The notes beneath the pieces are model-generated. The model made no database searches and was not told the DNA's origin. It saw nothing but the letters and a program-made list of their open reading frames with translations. Below, in pieces: positions 16,946 to 25,390 of a stretch of 37,457 bases of DNA. Position 1 is the first letter of the stretch, and the number at the start of each line of letters is the position of its first letter. This stretch comes from a virus: IMG/VR virus record IMGVR_UViG_3300017527_000324, positions 1 to 37,457 of that record; one strand, 5' to 3'. The translations under genes and the position numbers were made by a program.

Positions 16946-19024
16946 TTGGTAGAATTTAAACAAAAGGATTTAACCACTTTTTATTGTGAGCATCTTACTG
17001 CTAATGGATTTAAGCGTAAAAGTTTCATTGGTAATAGTAAAAGTGTAGATTTTCAACCTGTTGTTGAAATTACTCCGTTTGAGAATGATTCGGATTGTTT
17101 GAGGGTTGAGTACATTCCTCAAGGCACGGTTAAGCCTGTGGATTTGACCGACAAGGCTCAATTGATTTTTGAAGATGATCTGGGCGAGTTTGCGTTTTCT
17201 CCGTTAATGACGGCGTTGCATGAAGAATTTGATAAGGATTTAGCCAGGCGCAACAACGGTGCCGGGGTGTCCGGCATAAAAGCCACATTATTATTAAACG
17301 CTAAACCAAAAATTGACTTTGACGGATTCGCTCGATTTTCATTCCAAGTGTATAGATACGAAAACATGAGGTTTAGCTATCAACCCCATGATGCAAGCGG
17401 GGAGAACCAAGATACAGGCGCACCGTGGAAAATAATAAATAATCGTCCCGACTGTGCGAAGGGTAGTTATGCCGTTTATCATAAATCGAAGGCTAACAAC
17501 CGATTTACGACTGGAAAAGTTTGCCATATTTACCGTCCTTGGTGTCAGGATTCACTGGGAAATTTCACCTGGGGAGAGTGGGAGTGGGACGAAACCCACG
17601 GAATACTAACAAAGTGCATTCCCGAAAAAGCGTTTGATTCCGGCAAATGGTGGATGGTCGATTTTACATTTGGCGACACAGATAGCGGGGCATCCGGTAC
17701 CCAAAACGTAGAAGACCATAAATTAGTCTATAATAACGTTACCCCCAGCGATGGTAATGGAAATGGTGACACTCTTCATGCTGACATCAATGTTACTACC
17801 GAAGCCAAGCTGTCTATTATGGGTTTATATACAAATGCGGATACTACAATTGTGGCAAACGGTTGTACCGGGGCAGAGTTAGTAGCGATTGATTGGGATG
17901 CGTATAAAACATATACCTTCGGCACACAACCAGCCATTGTTGGAACAACGTCCTACGATATAATGCTACATACCGACAATGGTGATGGTAATTTTGAAGT
18001 ATATTATGATTCTGATGTAGGAAATGGTACTGTAGGTACTTGGAACGCTTATGACGGGACTTGCGACAGTCCGCATGGTGTCAGTAGTGGAAATTCAAAG
18101 TTTTCACTTTATTGTACATATTCGGCAGCAAGTGCTTGCGACACATTAGTACATTCCGCTGGTACAGCGTCAGACTCATCATATACATGCTGTAAAACTG
18201 CGGCTACTACATATTACGCAACCAAATTCACAGCTCCCAAAGATGCAACTATATGTAGGATAGATGTGTTTTTAGATAAGGTTGCCAGTCCTACTATGAA
18301 CGTGGCTGCTGGTATTTGGGGGCATGATGCCGGGAATGATGAACCTGAAAATGGTGATATAAAAGACAACAGTGATACAATTGTAGCCTCGACTTTTCCG
18401 GCTAACGGTTCACCGGATTGGGTTGAGTTTAGCACTAACCTGAGTGCTGCAATAACCAATGGTGATACGTTCTGGGTTGTGGTATTCGGTGATGCTACTG
18501 ACGCAACAAATCATTTTCAATGGCATAATGATGATGCCGCAGTGGAGCTTGTCAAAAAAGACGCTGACGGGGCTGCATGGGCGCAACAAACCGCCTTTAA
18601 AAGCATGATGTTCAGGCTGTATGAAGAATCAGCAGGCAATGTAGAGGTTAGCTGTAATACCGATGCTCTTTCATTAACTGAATATAGCACCACAGTCAAA
18701 GCGGATATGAGCATATCCGCTGGAATTGACAACTTAGCTCTATCCACTCTTGCAGCCTCCATAAAAGCCGACATGAGCATAACGGCGGGTGTTGATGCCT
18801 TGACGCTTTCAGAGCTTCAGGCTTCAATAAAAGCGGATATGAGTATAGTCGCTGGGGTTGACGCCCTTGCTCTGACAGAAATTGCGGCGGCGGTAAAAGT
18901 GGATAGAAACGTACTGGCAAGCATTGACGCTTTAATATTAACAGAATACGGAGCAAATATTACTGATGGTCTGGCAGCAGCAGCAGTTTTACGAAGGCTC
19001 TTGCTCCTTGGTGTTGGTAATTAG
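16946..19024 (+). CDS. Putative tail fibre / adhesin with C-terminal 22-residue repeats
   Basis: This is a 692-residue protein with no signal peptide. The N-terminal 270 residues are unrecognised. A middle beta-rich domain (about 410-560) with YYATKFTAPKDATICRIDVFL and later DTFWVVVFGDA resembles the carbohydrate-binding-like domain also seen in the gene at 21500. The last 130 residues contain tandem 22-residue units with KADMSIxAGVDAL. The start is the TTG at 16946, directly after the previous TAA, with only a weak GGATGG site; no in-frame ATG lies near. GC content is raised. Host recognition is inferred from place and domain style. Confidence 0.65.
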   Translation: MVEFKQKDLTTFYCEHLTANGFKRKSFIGNSKSVDFQPVVEITPFENDSDCLRVEYIPQGTVKPVDLTDKAQLIFEDDLGEFAFSPLMTALHEEFDKDLARRNNGAGVSGIKATLLLNAKPKIDFDGFARFSFQVYRYENMRFSYQPHDASGENQDTGAPWKIINNRPDCAKGSYAVYHKSKANNRFTTGKVCHIYRPWCQDSLGNFTWGEWEWDETHGILTKCIPEKAFDSGKWWMVDFTFGDTDSGASGTQNVEDHKLVYNNVTPSDGNGNGDTLHADINVTTEAKLSIMGLYTNADTTIVANGCTGAELVAIDWDAYKTYTFGTQPAIVGTTSYDIMLHTDNGDGNFEVYYDSDVGNGTVGTWNAYDGTCDSPHGVSSGNSKFSLYCTYSAASACDTLVHSAGTASDSSYTCCKTAATTYYATKFTAPKDATICRIDVFLDKVASPTMNVAAGIWGHDAGNDEPENGDIKDNSDTIVASTFPANGSPDWVEFSTNLSAAITNGDTFWVVVFGDATDATNHFQWHNDDAAVELVKKDADGAAWAQQTAFKSMMFRLYEESAGNVEVSCNTDALSLTEYSTTVKADMSISAGIDNLALSTLAASIKADMSITAGVDALTLSELQASIKADMSIVAGVDALALTEIAAAVKVDRNVLASIDALILTEYGANITDGLAAAAVLRRLLLLGVGN
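18632..18961 (+). repeat. 66-bp tandem repeats at the fibre C terminus
   Basis: In-frame units recur exactly every 66 bases: the AAA codon of the conserved lysine occurs at 18698, 18764, 18830 and 18896. Each encodes about 22 residues with the pattern L-x-L-x-(E/T)-x-x-A-x-(I/V)-K-A-D-M-S-I-x-A-G-(V/I)-D-A-L. The last unit has diverged (VKVDRNVLASIDAL). Confidence 0.85.
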
Positions 19025-19036
19025 AAAGGAGATAAC

Positions 19037-19474
19037 ATGGCACGAGGAGATGTTGTAGTTTTTGAAGAGGCAAAGGCCAAAATGCTTGAGGGTAATTGGG
19101 CAAGTACGGATCATTTCTACCTGGCGATATGTGATGATACCACCACGCCCGCCGCTGCGGATGCAACGCCGGTAATAGGTGACTATACCCAGGTAGGTGC
19201 GGGCGGCACTTATGTCGCTAATGGTACTGATCTGGGGGATCTGGCAACCTTGGTATCTGAAGCTGGCGGCACTATGAAGTTTGACTCCGCCACGAACCCG
19301 ACATGGGCGCAAGATGCAGGCAACGATGTAGATGCTTATTGGGGTATTATATACAACTTCACAGACGCTGGTAAAGACGCTGTTGCCTTTGTTGATCTTG
19401 GTGGGCCGGTGGACATGACAGCCGGTGATCTTACTGTCACTTGGAATGCATCGGGCATCTTCACCATAACATAG
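19037..19474 (+). CDS. Phage structural protein of the tail/fibre region
   Basis: This 145-residue protein begins MARGDVVVFEEAKAKMLEG, then alternates beta-prone segments and Gly/Ala/Thr turns (DHFYLAICDDTTTP; WGIIYNFTDAGKDAVAFVDLGG). It ends in VTWNASGIFTIT. Proteins of this outline occur beside tail fibres in many tailed phages, but the function is not established. A strong AAAGGAG site lies 7 bases upstream. GC content matches the preceding fibre gene, suggesting they moved together. Confidence 0.6.
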   Translation: MARGDVVVFEEAKAKMLEGNWASTDHFYLAICDDTTTPAAADATPVIGDYTQVGAGGTYVANGTDLGDLATLVSEAGGTMKFDSATNPTWAQDAGNDVDAYWGIIYNFTDAGKDAVAFVDLGGPVDMTAGDLTVTWNASGIFTIT

Positions 19475-19484
19475 GGAGGAGAAG

Positions 19485-19835
19485 ATGAAACAGGAAATTA
19501 TAGATTGGTATTCCGAACGGCATTATCAACCTGAAAAGATGTTTATCGCAGGTAATCGTTGGGGATATTCAAGAGATAAAGTTGAATCAGCAATGATTCA
19601 TTGCCACAATAAAATAGTTAATGAAGAAAAAGATGTAGCTGATATTTATGTTGCTCGTTATGTAAGAAATATATGTAAAGAGCATGATAATAAAGAATAT
19701 CAGAGATATTTAACTGATTTATATCAAAGTTCTGATAAACTTAAAGAGTATAAACTTTTTATGTTTTCAGTTTTAACAATAGGAGGATTACTTAATTTAT
19801 TGTTTTGGTTTTTTATTTTAAATTGGGGATATTAA
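19485..19835 (+). CDS. Small C-terminal-anchored membrane protein
   Basis: This 116-residue protein has a charged helical body (residues 1-85) and one C-terminal membrane segment (about 88-113, MFSVLTIGGLLNLLFWFFILNW). The N terminus WYSERHYQPEKMF has no recognised domain. A GGAGGAG site precedes the ATG. Base composition returns to AT-rich, marking the end of the first GC-rich block. It may be a tail-anchored envelope or lysis accessory protein; this is speculative. Confidence 0.6.
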   Translation: MKQEIIDWYSERHYQPEKMFIAGNRWGYSRDKVESAMIHCHNKIVNEEKDVADIYVARYVRNICKEHDNKEYQRYLTDLYQSSDKLKEYKLFMFSVLTIGGLLNLLFWFFILNWGY

Positions 19836-19836
19836 A

Positions 19837-20169
19837 ATGGCTCACATATACGCAAATTATATAAGACTTACTGAAAGTACACTTGTGCATACAGGTGAAG
19901 GTTTTCTTATGGACATATTAATACATAGTGATGGTATTAATGATCCAATAGTTGCAGCACACGATGATACAGATGGTGATACTGCTGCAAATGAATTGAA
20001 ACCAGCTACAGAGTATGATGCAAGTGTGTTAGGAGAAAATGGCATAGTTTTTAGATATGCCAGGAAATTCACAACTGGTCTTTATATAAAAATAACTAAT
20101 ATTGGAAGTGGTTTAGTAAGTATAGGGTATAGAACACAAGGTGGGTTATTTCCAATGCGATTTCGTTAA
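19837..20169 (+). CDS. Small beta-rich virion-type protein
   Basis: This is a 110-residue protein. It has RLTESTLVHTGEGFLMDILIHSDG at the start, then an acidic loop, and TTGLYIKITNIGSGLVSIGYRTQGG at the end, which looks like a compact beta-sandwich. It has no signal peptide or membrane segment. Similar short proteins occur next to fibre genes in phages. It starts one base after the previous stop, with a weak GGGGAT site. Function is not assigned. Confidence 0.55.
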   Translation: MAHIYANYIRLTESTLVHTGEGFLMDILIHSDGINDPIVAAHDDTDGDTAANELKPATEYDASVLGENGIVFRYARKFTTGLYIKITNIGSGLVSIGYRTQGGLFPMRFR

Positions 20170-20184
20170 AAAGGAGTGGATAAA

Positions 20185-20697
20185 ATGAAAAAATTAATAT
20201 CAGTTTTATTAATAATGGGATTGCTACTGGTGGCAATCCCATCTCTCGCAGTAGAAAGTGTAGTTGAAGGTAGTCTTGAACGAAGTGGTACTGAAATTTA
20301 TGAGGTAGCTTTTACTATTACTACTGCTGCTGATGGAAGCGTTACTGCTACAGCATTTAGTGATACACTTATTGCGTCATTAAAAGGTAAATATTTTTTA
20401 CAAGTAGATGCTTTTCCTACTCCTGGTGGAACTGCTCCTGATGCCGCTGATGTTGTAGTAAAAGATGAAAATGGTATTTATTATCTTGGTTCAATAGATG
20501 ATGGAGCTACTGCATATACAGGTCTTAATTTAATACATGCAACTATTCCAAAATCCTGTTTACCTAATATGTATTTAACAGGTCAAACTTCTCATGTCAA
20601 CTATCATTGGCCTATAAGAGGTGCGTTAACATTTGATGTACTTAATCAAGCTACAGATAGCGCAGATATAACTCTTATATTTATTTTTACGGAGTAA
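20185..20697 (+). CDS. Exported structural-like protein (palindrome in signal peptide)
   Basis: This is a 170-residue protein. Residues 1-22 form a Sec-type signal peptide (MKKLISVLLIMGLLLVAIPS, then LA), and part of its hydrophobic core, LLVAI, is written by palindrome copy 8. The mature part, with LNLIHATIPKSCLPNMYLTG and later WPIRGALTFDVLNQAT, resembles a beta-sandwich type common among phage structural proteins, which normally lack an export signal. I chose the ATG at 20185, with AAGGAG 8 bases upstream, over the GTG at 20176 that overlaps this site. Export by the host is inferred. Confidence 0.65.
   Translation: MKKLISVLLIMGLLLVAIPSLAVESVVEGSLERSGTEIYEVAFTITTAADGSVTATAFSDTLIASLKGKYFLQVDAFPTPGGTAPDAADVVVKDENGIYYLGSIDDGATAYTGLNLIHATIPKSCLPNMYLTGQTSHVNYHWPIRGALTFDVLNQATDSADITLIFIFTE
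20219..20238. repeat. 20-bp palindrome copy 8 (in a signal peptide; one mismatch)
   Basis: GATTGCTAC-TG-GTGGCAATC, centre TG; one C-to-T change in the left arm, coding Leu instead of Pro. Flanking ATGG/CCAT extends the symmetry by four bases on each side. Confidence 0.9.
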
Positions 20698-20699
20698 AT

Positions 20700-21500
20700 A
20701 TGAAACACTTAAAACACATATTAATAAGTCTATTTTTATTGGGATTGCCACTGGTGGCAATCTTAGATGCACGACCTCCCGTTGCACCACAACCACTTAC
20801 TACATTAGGAATGGGTGATGTTGAAACTCTTGGCGCTGGTTGGAATGGTGATTCATATGCTTCTGCAAAAGACGATATACACGACTATATCTATGACCAA
20901 CTTGGCGATACGGGATATGATGGGTTGGATAATGATACTGTTACACCTACAAGGATACGGTTAAAACTCGATAAGCTGACCGCCGAGCCAGGTAGTCTAA
21001 CGGCAGGAGATGTCTATTATGCTGATGAGGCAAATTGGGACCCTGCGGGAATAGGAATTGGTATAGCTTATTATGTCCTTTATGATGGGGCTAATTGGAT
21101 ACCTTTATGGAATGAAGATGGAGATTTCTACGTTAATAAATCCCAAGCGGCTGTGAATGTAATTCCAGACGCAGATGGAATAGTTCTTACTGCTGCTCAG
21201 ATGAATTCTGTTATCGTAATGACAGGAGCAGGGGATGTAGATATTCCTGAGAATATGTGTGATTCAGCGACAGGGAAGTGGCTTATAGTAAAAAGTACAG
21301 CAGCACATCTCAATTCCATAACATCAAACGATGCTACAGATGCCTTTGTGCTTTCAGATGGAACAGACTGTGGTAATGCTGATGAGCTTGACCTTGGGGG
21401 AGCAGCAGGAAATCAGGCAACTATAGTATGTATACAGACGAACAAGTGGTGGGTAGTTGGAGAGATTGGAACTTGTGTCGATGGAGGAGGAGCAGATTAA
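20700..21500 (+). CDS. Exported putative appendage protein (palindrome in signal peptide)
   Basis: This is a 266-residue protein. The N terminus MKHLKHILISLFLLGLPLVA is a Sec-type signal sequence whose GLPLVAI is encoded by palindrome copy 9. The mature protein begins with a short proline-rich stretch and MGDVETLGAGWNGDSYASA. It continues as a beta-rich region (YYVLYDGANWIPLWNEDGDF; PDADGIVLTAAQMNSVIVMTG) of phage-fibre style and ends CVDGGGAD. The first 180 bases are AT-rich like the core genome, while the rest is richer in GC, suggesting a conserved head joined to an exchanged tail. The ATG lies just past the previous stop. Confidence 0.6.
   Translation: MKHLKHILISLFLLGLPLVAILDARPPVAPQPLTTLGMGDVETLGAGWNGDSYASAKDDIHDYIYDQLGDTGYDGLDNDTVTPTRIRLKLDKLTAEPGSLTAGDVYYADEANWDPAGIGIGIAYYVLYDGANWIPLWNEDGDFYVNKSQAAVNVIPDADGIVLTAAQMNSVIVMTGAGDVDIPENMCDSATGKWLIVKSTAAHLNSITSNDATDAFVLSDGTDCGNADELDLGGAAGNQATIVCIQTNKWWVVGEIGTCVDGGGAD
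20743..20762. repeat. 20-bp palindrome copy 9 (in a signal peptide)
   Basis: Perfect GATTGCCAC-TG-GTGGCAATC, centre TG, read as LPLVAI in the hydrophobic core of the signal peptide. It is only 524 bases from copy 8, the closest pair in the window. Confidence 0.97.
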
Positions 21501-22099
21501 TGAGATGCCTCTTACCACTTATAATCGCTTTATTCTTATGGAGCTACCAGGCATTAGCCTTTCATCCCGTTGTAATGTCAAGTGGTACAACAGGTACTTC
21601 TAAAACTCTTGATGACAGCTATGACTTTGCAAATGATGGTGGCGATAATACAGTTTACTCAACTTATCCAGAAGCCTATCAATCCCTTACAAGTGGAGGC
21701 GGTACGCTCGATAGTGTAGTTATTGACCTTAAAAAGGTTGGTAGCCCGACTGGTAGTGCTTATGCTAAAATTTATGCTCATACTGGAACGTATGGGACGA
21801 GCAGCGAACCAACCGGCTCCATCCTTGCGACATCCGATGCCCTTAACGTAGCAGGACTTACTACGTCCTATGTTGAGACACCAATTGTTTTTAGTGGAGC
21901 TGAGAGGATAGAGTTATCGTCACAATATTACTGTCTCGTAATTGAATATACTGGTGGAGATGGAAGTAATTATTTAGCGGTATCATATGACGCTTCAAGC
22001 CCAACGCATGATGGAAATCAGGGTTATGAAACCAGTGGTAGTGGGTACACTCCACAGTCGAGTTATGATATGTGTTTTGAGATATATGTTTATAGGTGA
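21500..22099 (+). CDS. Exported carbohydrate-binding-like beta-sandwich protein
   Basis: This 199-residue protein has a signal peptide (residues 1-20, MRCLLPLIIALFLWSYQALA). The mature domain has the pattern TLDSVVIDLKKVGSPTGSAYA, then IYAHTG, PTGSILATSDAL, and YYCLVIEYTGGDGSNYLAV, typical of beta-sandwich modules in phage fibres and secreted adhesins. I chose the ATG at 21500, whose A is shared with the previous stop (TAATG), since it gives a clean signal peptide; an upstream in-frame ATG at 21428 would bury the signal inside. A related module lies in the gene at 16946. Ligand unknown. Confidence 0.65.
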   Translation: MRCLLPLIIALFLWSYQALAFHPVVMSSGTTGTSKTLDDSYDFANDGGDNTVYSTYPEAYQSLTSGGGTLDSVVIDLKKVGSPTGSAYAKIYAHTGTYGTSSEPTGSILATSDALNVAGLTTSYVETPIVFSGAERIELSSQYYCLVIEYTGGDGSNYLAVSYDASSPTHDGNQGYETSGSGYTPQSSYDMCFEIYVYR

Positions 22100-22105
22100 T
22101 AAAAA

Positions 22106-24223
22106 ATGCGTAAATACTTATTTATAATTTTATTGATCTTACTTTTTCCTTTTATGGCTTCCGGAGCAACCTACCATATTACACAATCAGGGGCGCTGGC
22201 CAAAACCGGAGCAGACGAAGCCAATGCTGATTCGGTTGCCGAGTTCAATGCAGATAATATAAATGATGGCGCGACTGGCATGGCTCCAGGCGATACAATT
22301 TATTTCCACGGAACTATCACCTCTGAAATTTATCCCCCAGTTAGCGGTACTTCCGGTGGAGGACATATTACCCTTGATGGATTGGACAGCGGTGATTATG
22401 ATGCTCTCAGTGAGGGTTCGGACGGACAGGCAGTAGTTGATCGGGGTGGTGGGACCGCTTACGGTATTCGTCTATTCCATTCTGATTTAGGCGAAGGTGG
22501 AGGACGAGACTATATAAACATACAGGACTTTGAAATTACCGATGCTAATACAGCTATTTATATGGCTTCAGGTTGTGACCATATAAATATTAAACGAAAT
22601 TATATGCACGATTTGACTCGTAGTGGAGTCGTTGGTACAACATTAACTAACACATCCTACCCCAGAATCGGTCAGAGTTATGTGACTGTCGGTGGGGCTT
22701 TGGCTGATGCCAATGTCGTCAAGAATGCTGGGACTGATACTTCTGGGGCAGACATTAATTTTGGTTGTAGCAATAACCTTATAATTAGTTATAATCATCT
22801 TTATTCAGATTCTACAAGCTATGGTATTGATGGCATTATCCTTAATCGTAATTGCCATGATATATTAGTCGAATATAACTGTATTCATGAACACAACGAT
22901 TCGTCTGCCGGTGAAGACGGAATGGATATAAAAGATGACAACAACTCCGGTGGAGGTAATTATAATCTAATAATCAGATATAACCATATTTACGATCATG
23001 GACGGTTGGAATCTGGCAGTACAACACGGGCGACTATAACTTTTCAAGATGGTCCTCACGACATATATGTCTATTGTAATTCCTTTCACGACAACCGTAA
23101 TGGGATTCTATCGGGAGCATCCAAGGGAGCTGTGGTTACTGATGACCTGTATATATTTAGCAATCTCATTTATAATATACAAGAAAAAGCACTACAAATT
23201 TATGAAACAGACGATATTGAAATTTTTAATAACACCTTTGCAGAGAATGGTTATTGCGATAATACTAATGATGGTGGATGCCGAGATGGAGAGAGCAGTA
23301 ATATTTGGGGACAGATGAACGCAAGCTCATCGGCTGCGGGTGCTATTATTTTCAAAAATAATATCCTCTATAAACCAAGGCCCAATTCAAGTTCTTACCC
23401 GTACAGGCAGTATTATATCGACACGGCGGCTGATGGAAACATAACGTCAGATTACAACCTTTTTTATTATCCTTCTCCTCAAACATCGGAGGTTTTTTGG
23501 GGAAGTGCGGGGAACAGAACCTTGGCTCAATTACAGGGAGGTTCTGGTAATGGACTCCCACAAGAAGAACACTCAATCGAAGAAAATCCTGATCTGACAA
23601 ATATTGACGGAAACGACTATACTGTTTCTGCTGCTGACGCGGGAGTTGTTGATGCTGCGGAGAATCTGGGTGACGCAGTGATTGCCACGGTAACAATCCA
23701 GGGTACAGACTACCCTGTTTATAGATATGAGGCTCTTGGACCTAATACAGTTTGGGGTTCGGGGTCAACTCTGCCTGTAATGAGTACTCTCAGGAGAGAT
23801 AGGATCGGGTGGGACATAGGAGCATATGTCTATGGGCTATGTGTATATGATGTTTCTCCAGCTAATGGTGCAACTGGAGTTTCTACCACCACATCAGCTA
23901 CATGGGATTATCCAGGGGGTGTCGATGACGCTGATATATGGTTGGACAAGGACGATTGTGACAATGTAGATTGTGATGGTTCTCTGGTATCAGATGACGA
24001 TGCAGACAAAACTTATGACATGAGTACGCTTGATGTAGACTCTAAATATTGCCTTGGAATCAAGGCAAATAGTGGAGCCAGTCAGGGGGAGTGCCAAGAG
24101 TTTGAGTTCACCACTACAGGAGGGCCGCCAGTTGATCCCTCAAACTTTGGAGATGTGAAACATTCAACGGCAGCAGGAGATGAGTTACATAGTATAGAGG
24201 CAGGAGATAGGTTGACACAATGA
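22106..24223 (+). CDS. Exported parallel beta-helix protein (tailspike or polysaccharide-lyase-like)
   Basis: This is a 705-residue protein. Residues 1-21 are a Sec-type signal peptide (MRKYLFIILLILLFPFMASG). Residues about 110-400 carry the repeating pattern of right-handed parallel beta-helices: YINIQDFEI, HINIKRNYMHDL, NLIISYNHLY, DILVEYNCIHEHN, NLIIRYNHIYDH, DIYVYCNSFHDN, DIEIFNNTFAENG. This fold is shared by tailspike depolymerases and pectate-lyase or NosD-like enzymes. Around 575-670 an Ig/FN3-like domain starts with VYDVSPANGATGVS. An export signal on a tailspike-like protein is odd: the protein may act outside the cell rather than in the virion. Catalytic residues cannot be assigned. 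Confidence 0.7.
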   Translation: MRKYLFIILLILLFPFMASGATYHITQSGALAKTGADEANADSVAEFNADNINDGATGMAPGDTIYFHGTITSEIYPPVSGTSGGGHITLDGLDSGDYDALSEGSDGQAVVDRGGGTAYGIRLFHSDLGEGGGRDYINIQDFEITDANTAIYMASGCDHINIKRNYMHDLTRSGVVGTTLTNTSYPRIGQSYVTVGGALADANVVKNAGTDTSGADINFGCSNNLIISYNHLYSDSTSYGIDGIILNRNCHDILVEYNCIHEHNDSSAGEDGMDIKDDNNSGGGNYNLIIRYNHIYDHGRLESGSTTRATITFQDGPHDIYVYCNSFHDNRNGILSGASKGAVVTDDLYIFSNLIYNIQEKALQIYETDDIEIFNNTFAENGYCDNTNDGGCRDGESSNIWGQMNASSSAAGAIIFKNNILYKPRPNSSSYPYRQYYIDTAADGNITSDYNLFYYPSPQTSEVFWGSAGNRTLAQLQGGSGNGLPQEEHSIEENPDLTNIDGNDYTVSAADAGVVDAAENLGDAVIATVTIQGTDYPVYRYEALGPNTVWGSGSTLPVMSTLRRDRIGWDIGAYVYGLCVYDVSPANGATGVSTTTSATWDYPGGVDDADIWLDKDDCDNVDCDGSLVSDDDADKTYDMSTLDVDSKYCLGIKANSGASQGECQEFEFTTTGGPPVDPSNFGDVKHSTAAGDELHSIEAGDRLTQ

Positions 24224-24235
24224 TAAGGAGATCTT

Positions 24236-24583
24236 ATGAATGACACTGCTTTCGATCCGCACAAGTGCAGGGAGAGCTTGATCTGTATGATTAATAAAAA
24301 GGTCAATAAAGTTGTACTGATAACCGTTGCTTGCTGTATTATAGGAGCGTGTGGAGGATTTATCATCTATGGACTTGCCGCCGAGAAGAAGCAGAACGAG
24401 CATATAAACCAGCATCATACGCAAATCAAAGTGATCGAATCTGGTATAAAGGTTATTAGGGAGGATCAAAAGGACATAAAGAAAGATCAAAAAGAGTTAA
24501 AGAAGGCTGTTAATCGTATTGAGAAGAATCAGCTTACAGAATCTCGGTTGATTGATGCTATAAAAGAGGCATTAAAGAAATGA
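24236..24583 (+). CDS. Membrane-anchored coiled-coil protein (possible i-spanin)
   Basis: This is a 115-residue protein. One membrane segment lies at about residues 26-48 (VVLITVACCIIGACGGFIIYGLA), followed by a long charged coiled coil (KVIREDQKDIKKDQKELKKAV). The topology, N-terminal anchor plus periplasmic coiled coil, and the place just before endolysin and holin fit an inner-membrane spanin; no outer-membrane partner was found. It could also be an accessory holin. AAGGAG lies 6 bases upstream, and the stop overlaps the endolysin start as ATGA. Confidence 0.55.
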   Translation: MNDTAFDPHKCRESLICMINKKVNKVVLITVACCIIGACGGFIIYGLAAEKKQNEHINQHHTQIKVIESGIKVIREDQKDIKKDQKELKKAVNRIEKNQLTESRLIDAIKEALKK

Positions 24584-24999
24584 ATTTCTATTTTGGAAAA
24601 AAATCATTAGAAAATTATCAGGTACTTCCTTCTACGCTTCAAAGAATAGCTCGGAAATCTCTTGATATAGGACTGATGAATTTCACTATTGTTTGCAGCT
24701 TTAGAGGAGAAGAAGAACAAAATGCTTTATATAAAGAAGGTAAATCAAAAGTTAAATGGCCTGATAGTAAACACAATAAGTGGCCTCCAAAAGCAATGGA
24801 TCTTGTTCCTTACGTAAATGGAAAACTAAGTTGGAATAAATTTCATTGTTGTGTTTTAGCTGGTATTATATTAGCTGTAGCAAAAATAGAGGGAGTTAAT
24901 CTTCGTTGGGGAGGTAATTGGGATATGGATAGTGAACCTATAACAGACCAGGATTTTCAAGATCTGGTTCATTTTGAGGAGGTTTTGAATGGCATTTGA
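24580..24999 (+). CDS. Endolysin, M15-type L-alanyl-D-glutamate peptidase
   Basis: This 139-residue protein shows the zinc-peptidase pattern of the T5-type endolysins and the VanY/M15 family: SKHN-x6-AMDLVPY (zinc His and Asp near residues 65-75) and DLVHFE (second zinc His near 130), with WGGNWD between. It would cut the stem peptide of peptidoglycan at the end of infection. It has no signal peptide, so it depends on a holin, and a 3TM holin gene follows with an 11-base overlap. Confidence 0.87.
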   Translation: MNFYFGKKSLENYQVLPSTLQRIARKSLDIGLMNFTIVCSFRGEEEQNALYKEGKSKVKWPDSKHNKWPPKAMDLVPYVNGKLSWNKFHCCVLAGIILAVAKIEGVNLRWGGNWDMDSEPITDQDFQDLVHFEEVLNGI

Positions 25000-25390
25000 C
25001 CCTATAACAGCAGTACTCGGACTTGTTAATAAAGGTCTTGATAAGTTCGTAATGGACAAAGGTGCAAAGGCAAAGTTGGCATCTGAGATGCAAGTTTTTG
25101 TCATGCAAGAGGCTACTAAGCAAGGCAGTGTTTTTCGAGATTTCATTGTAAAGTATGAAGGGGCTGCTAAGGATGTACCAAAGGCTATAGTTTACTTGAG
25201 ATCACTTATTAGACCAGCGTTTACAATTCTAATTGGATATGTGGATGCTATATACTTTACAACAACTGTAACATGGTCTCCAGAAAAAATTGGTCTTCTT
25301 AAGGCAGTCAATGTCATAATTTTGATGTTCTGGTTTGGTGAGCGTGCGATAGTTAATTCTGGTATCATAGATAAACTTATTAAAAAGTAG
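24989..25390 (+). CDS. Holin, GTA-type three-TM family
   Basis: This is a 133-residue protein. An amphipathic N-terminal third precedes FRDFIVKYEGAAKDVPKAI and YLRSLIRPAFTILIGYVDAIYF, then a second hydrophobic stretch (AVNVIILMFWFGERAI). The KYEGxA...LRSxIRP pattern is the signature I associate with the holin family of gene transfer agents and many phages. It would form membrane lesions that release the endolysin. The GAGGAGG site lies inside the endolysin end. The stop TAG (25388-25390) is the first part of the convergent hairpin. Confidence 0.78.
   Translation: MAFDPITAVLGLVNKGLDKFVMDKGAKAKLASEMQVFVMQEATKQGSVFRDFIVKYEGAAKDVPKAIVYLRSLIRPAFTILIGYVDAIYFTTTVTWSPEKIGLLKAVNVIILMFWFGERAIVNSGIIDKLIKK

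Noticed and set aside
23679-23698. GATTGCCACGGTAACAATC-like stretch in the beta-helix gene
   Set aside because: The left arm matches fully but the right arm is changed and one base shorter. It lies in the GC-rich block that otherwise has no copies, so it is treated as chance.
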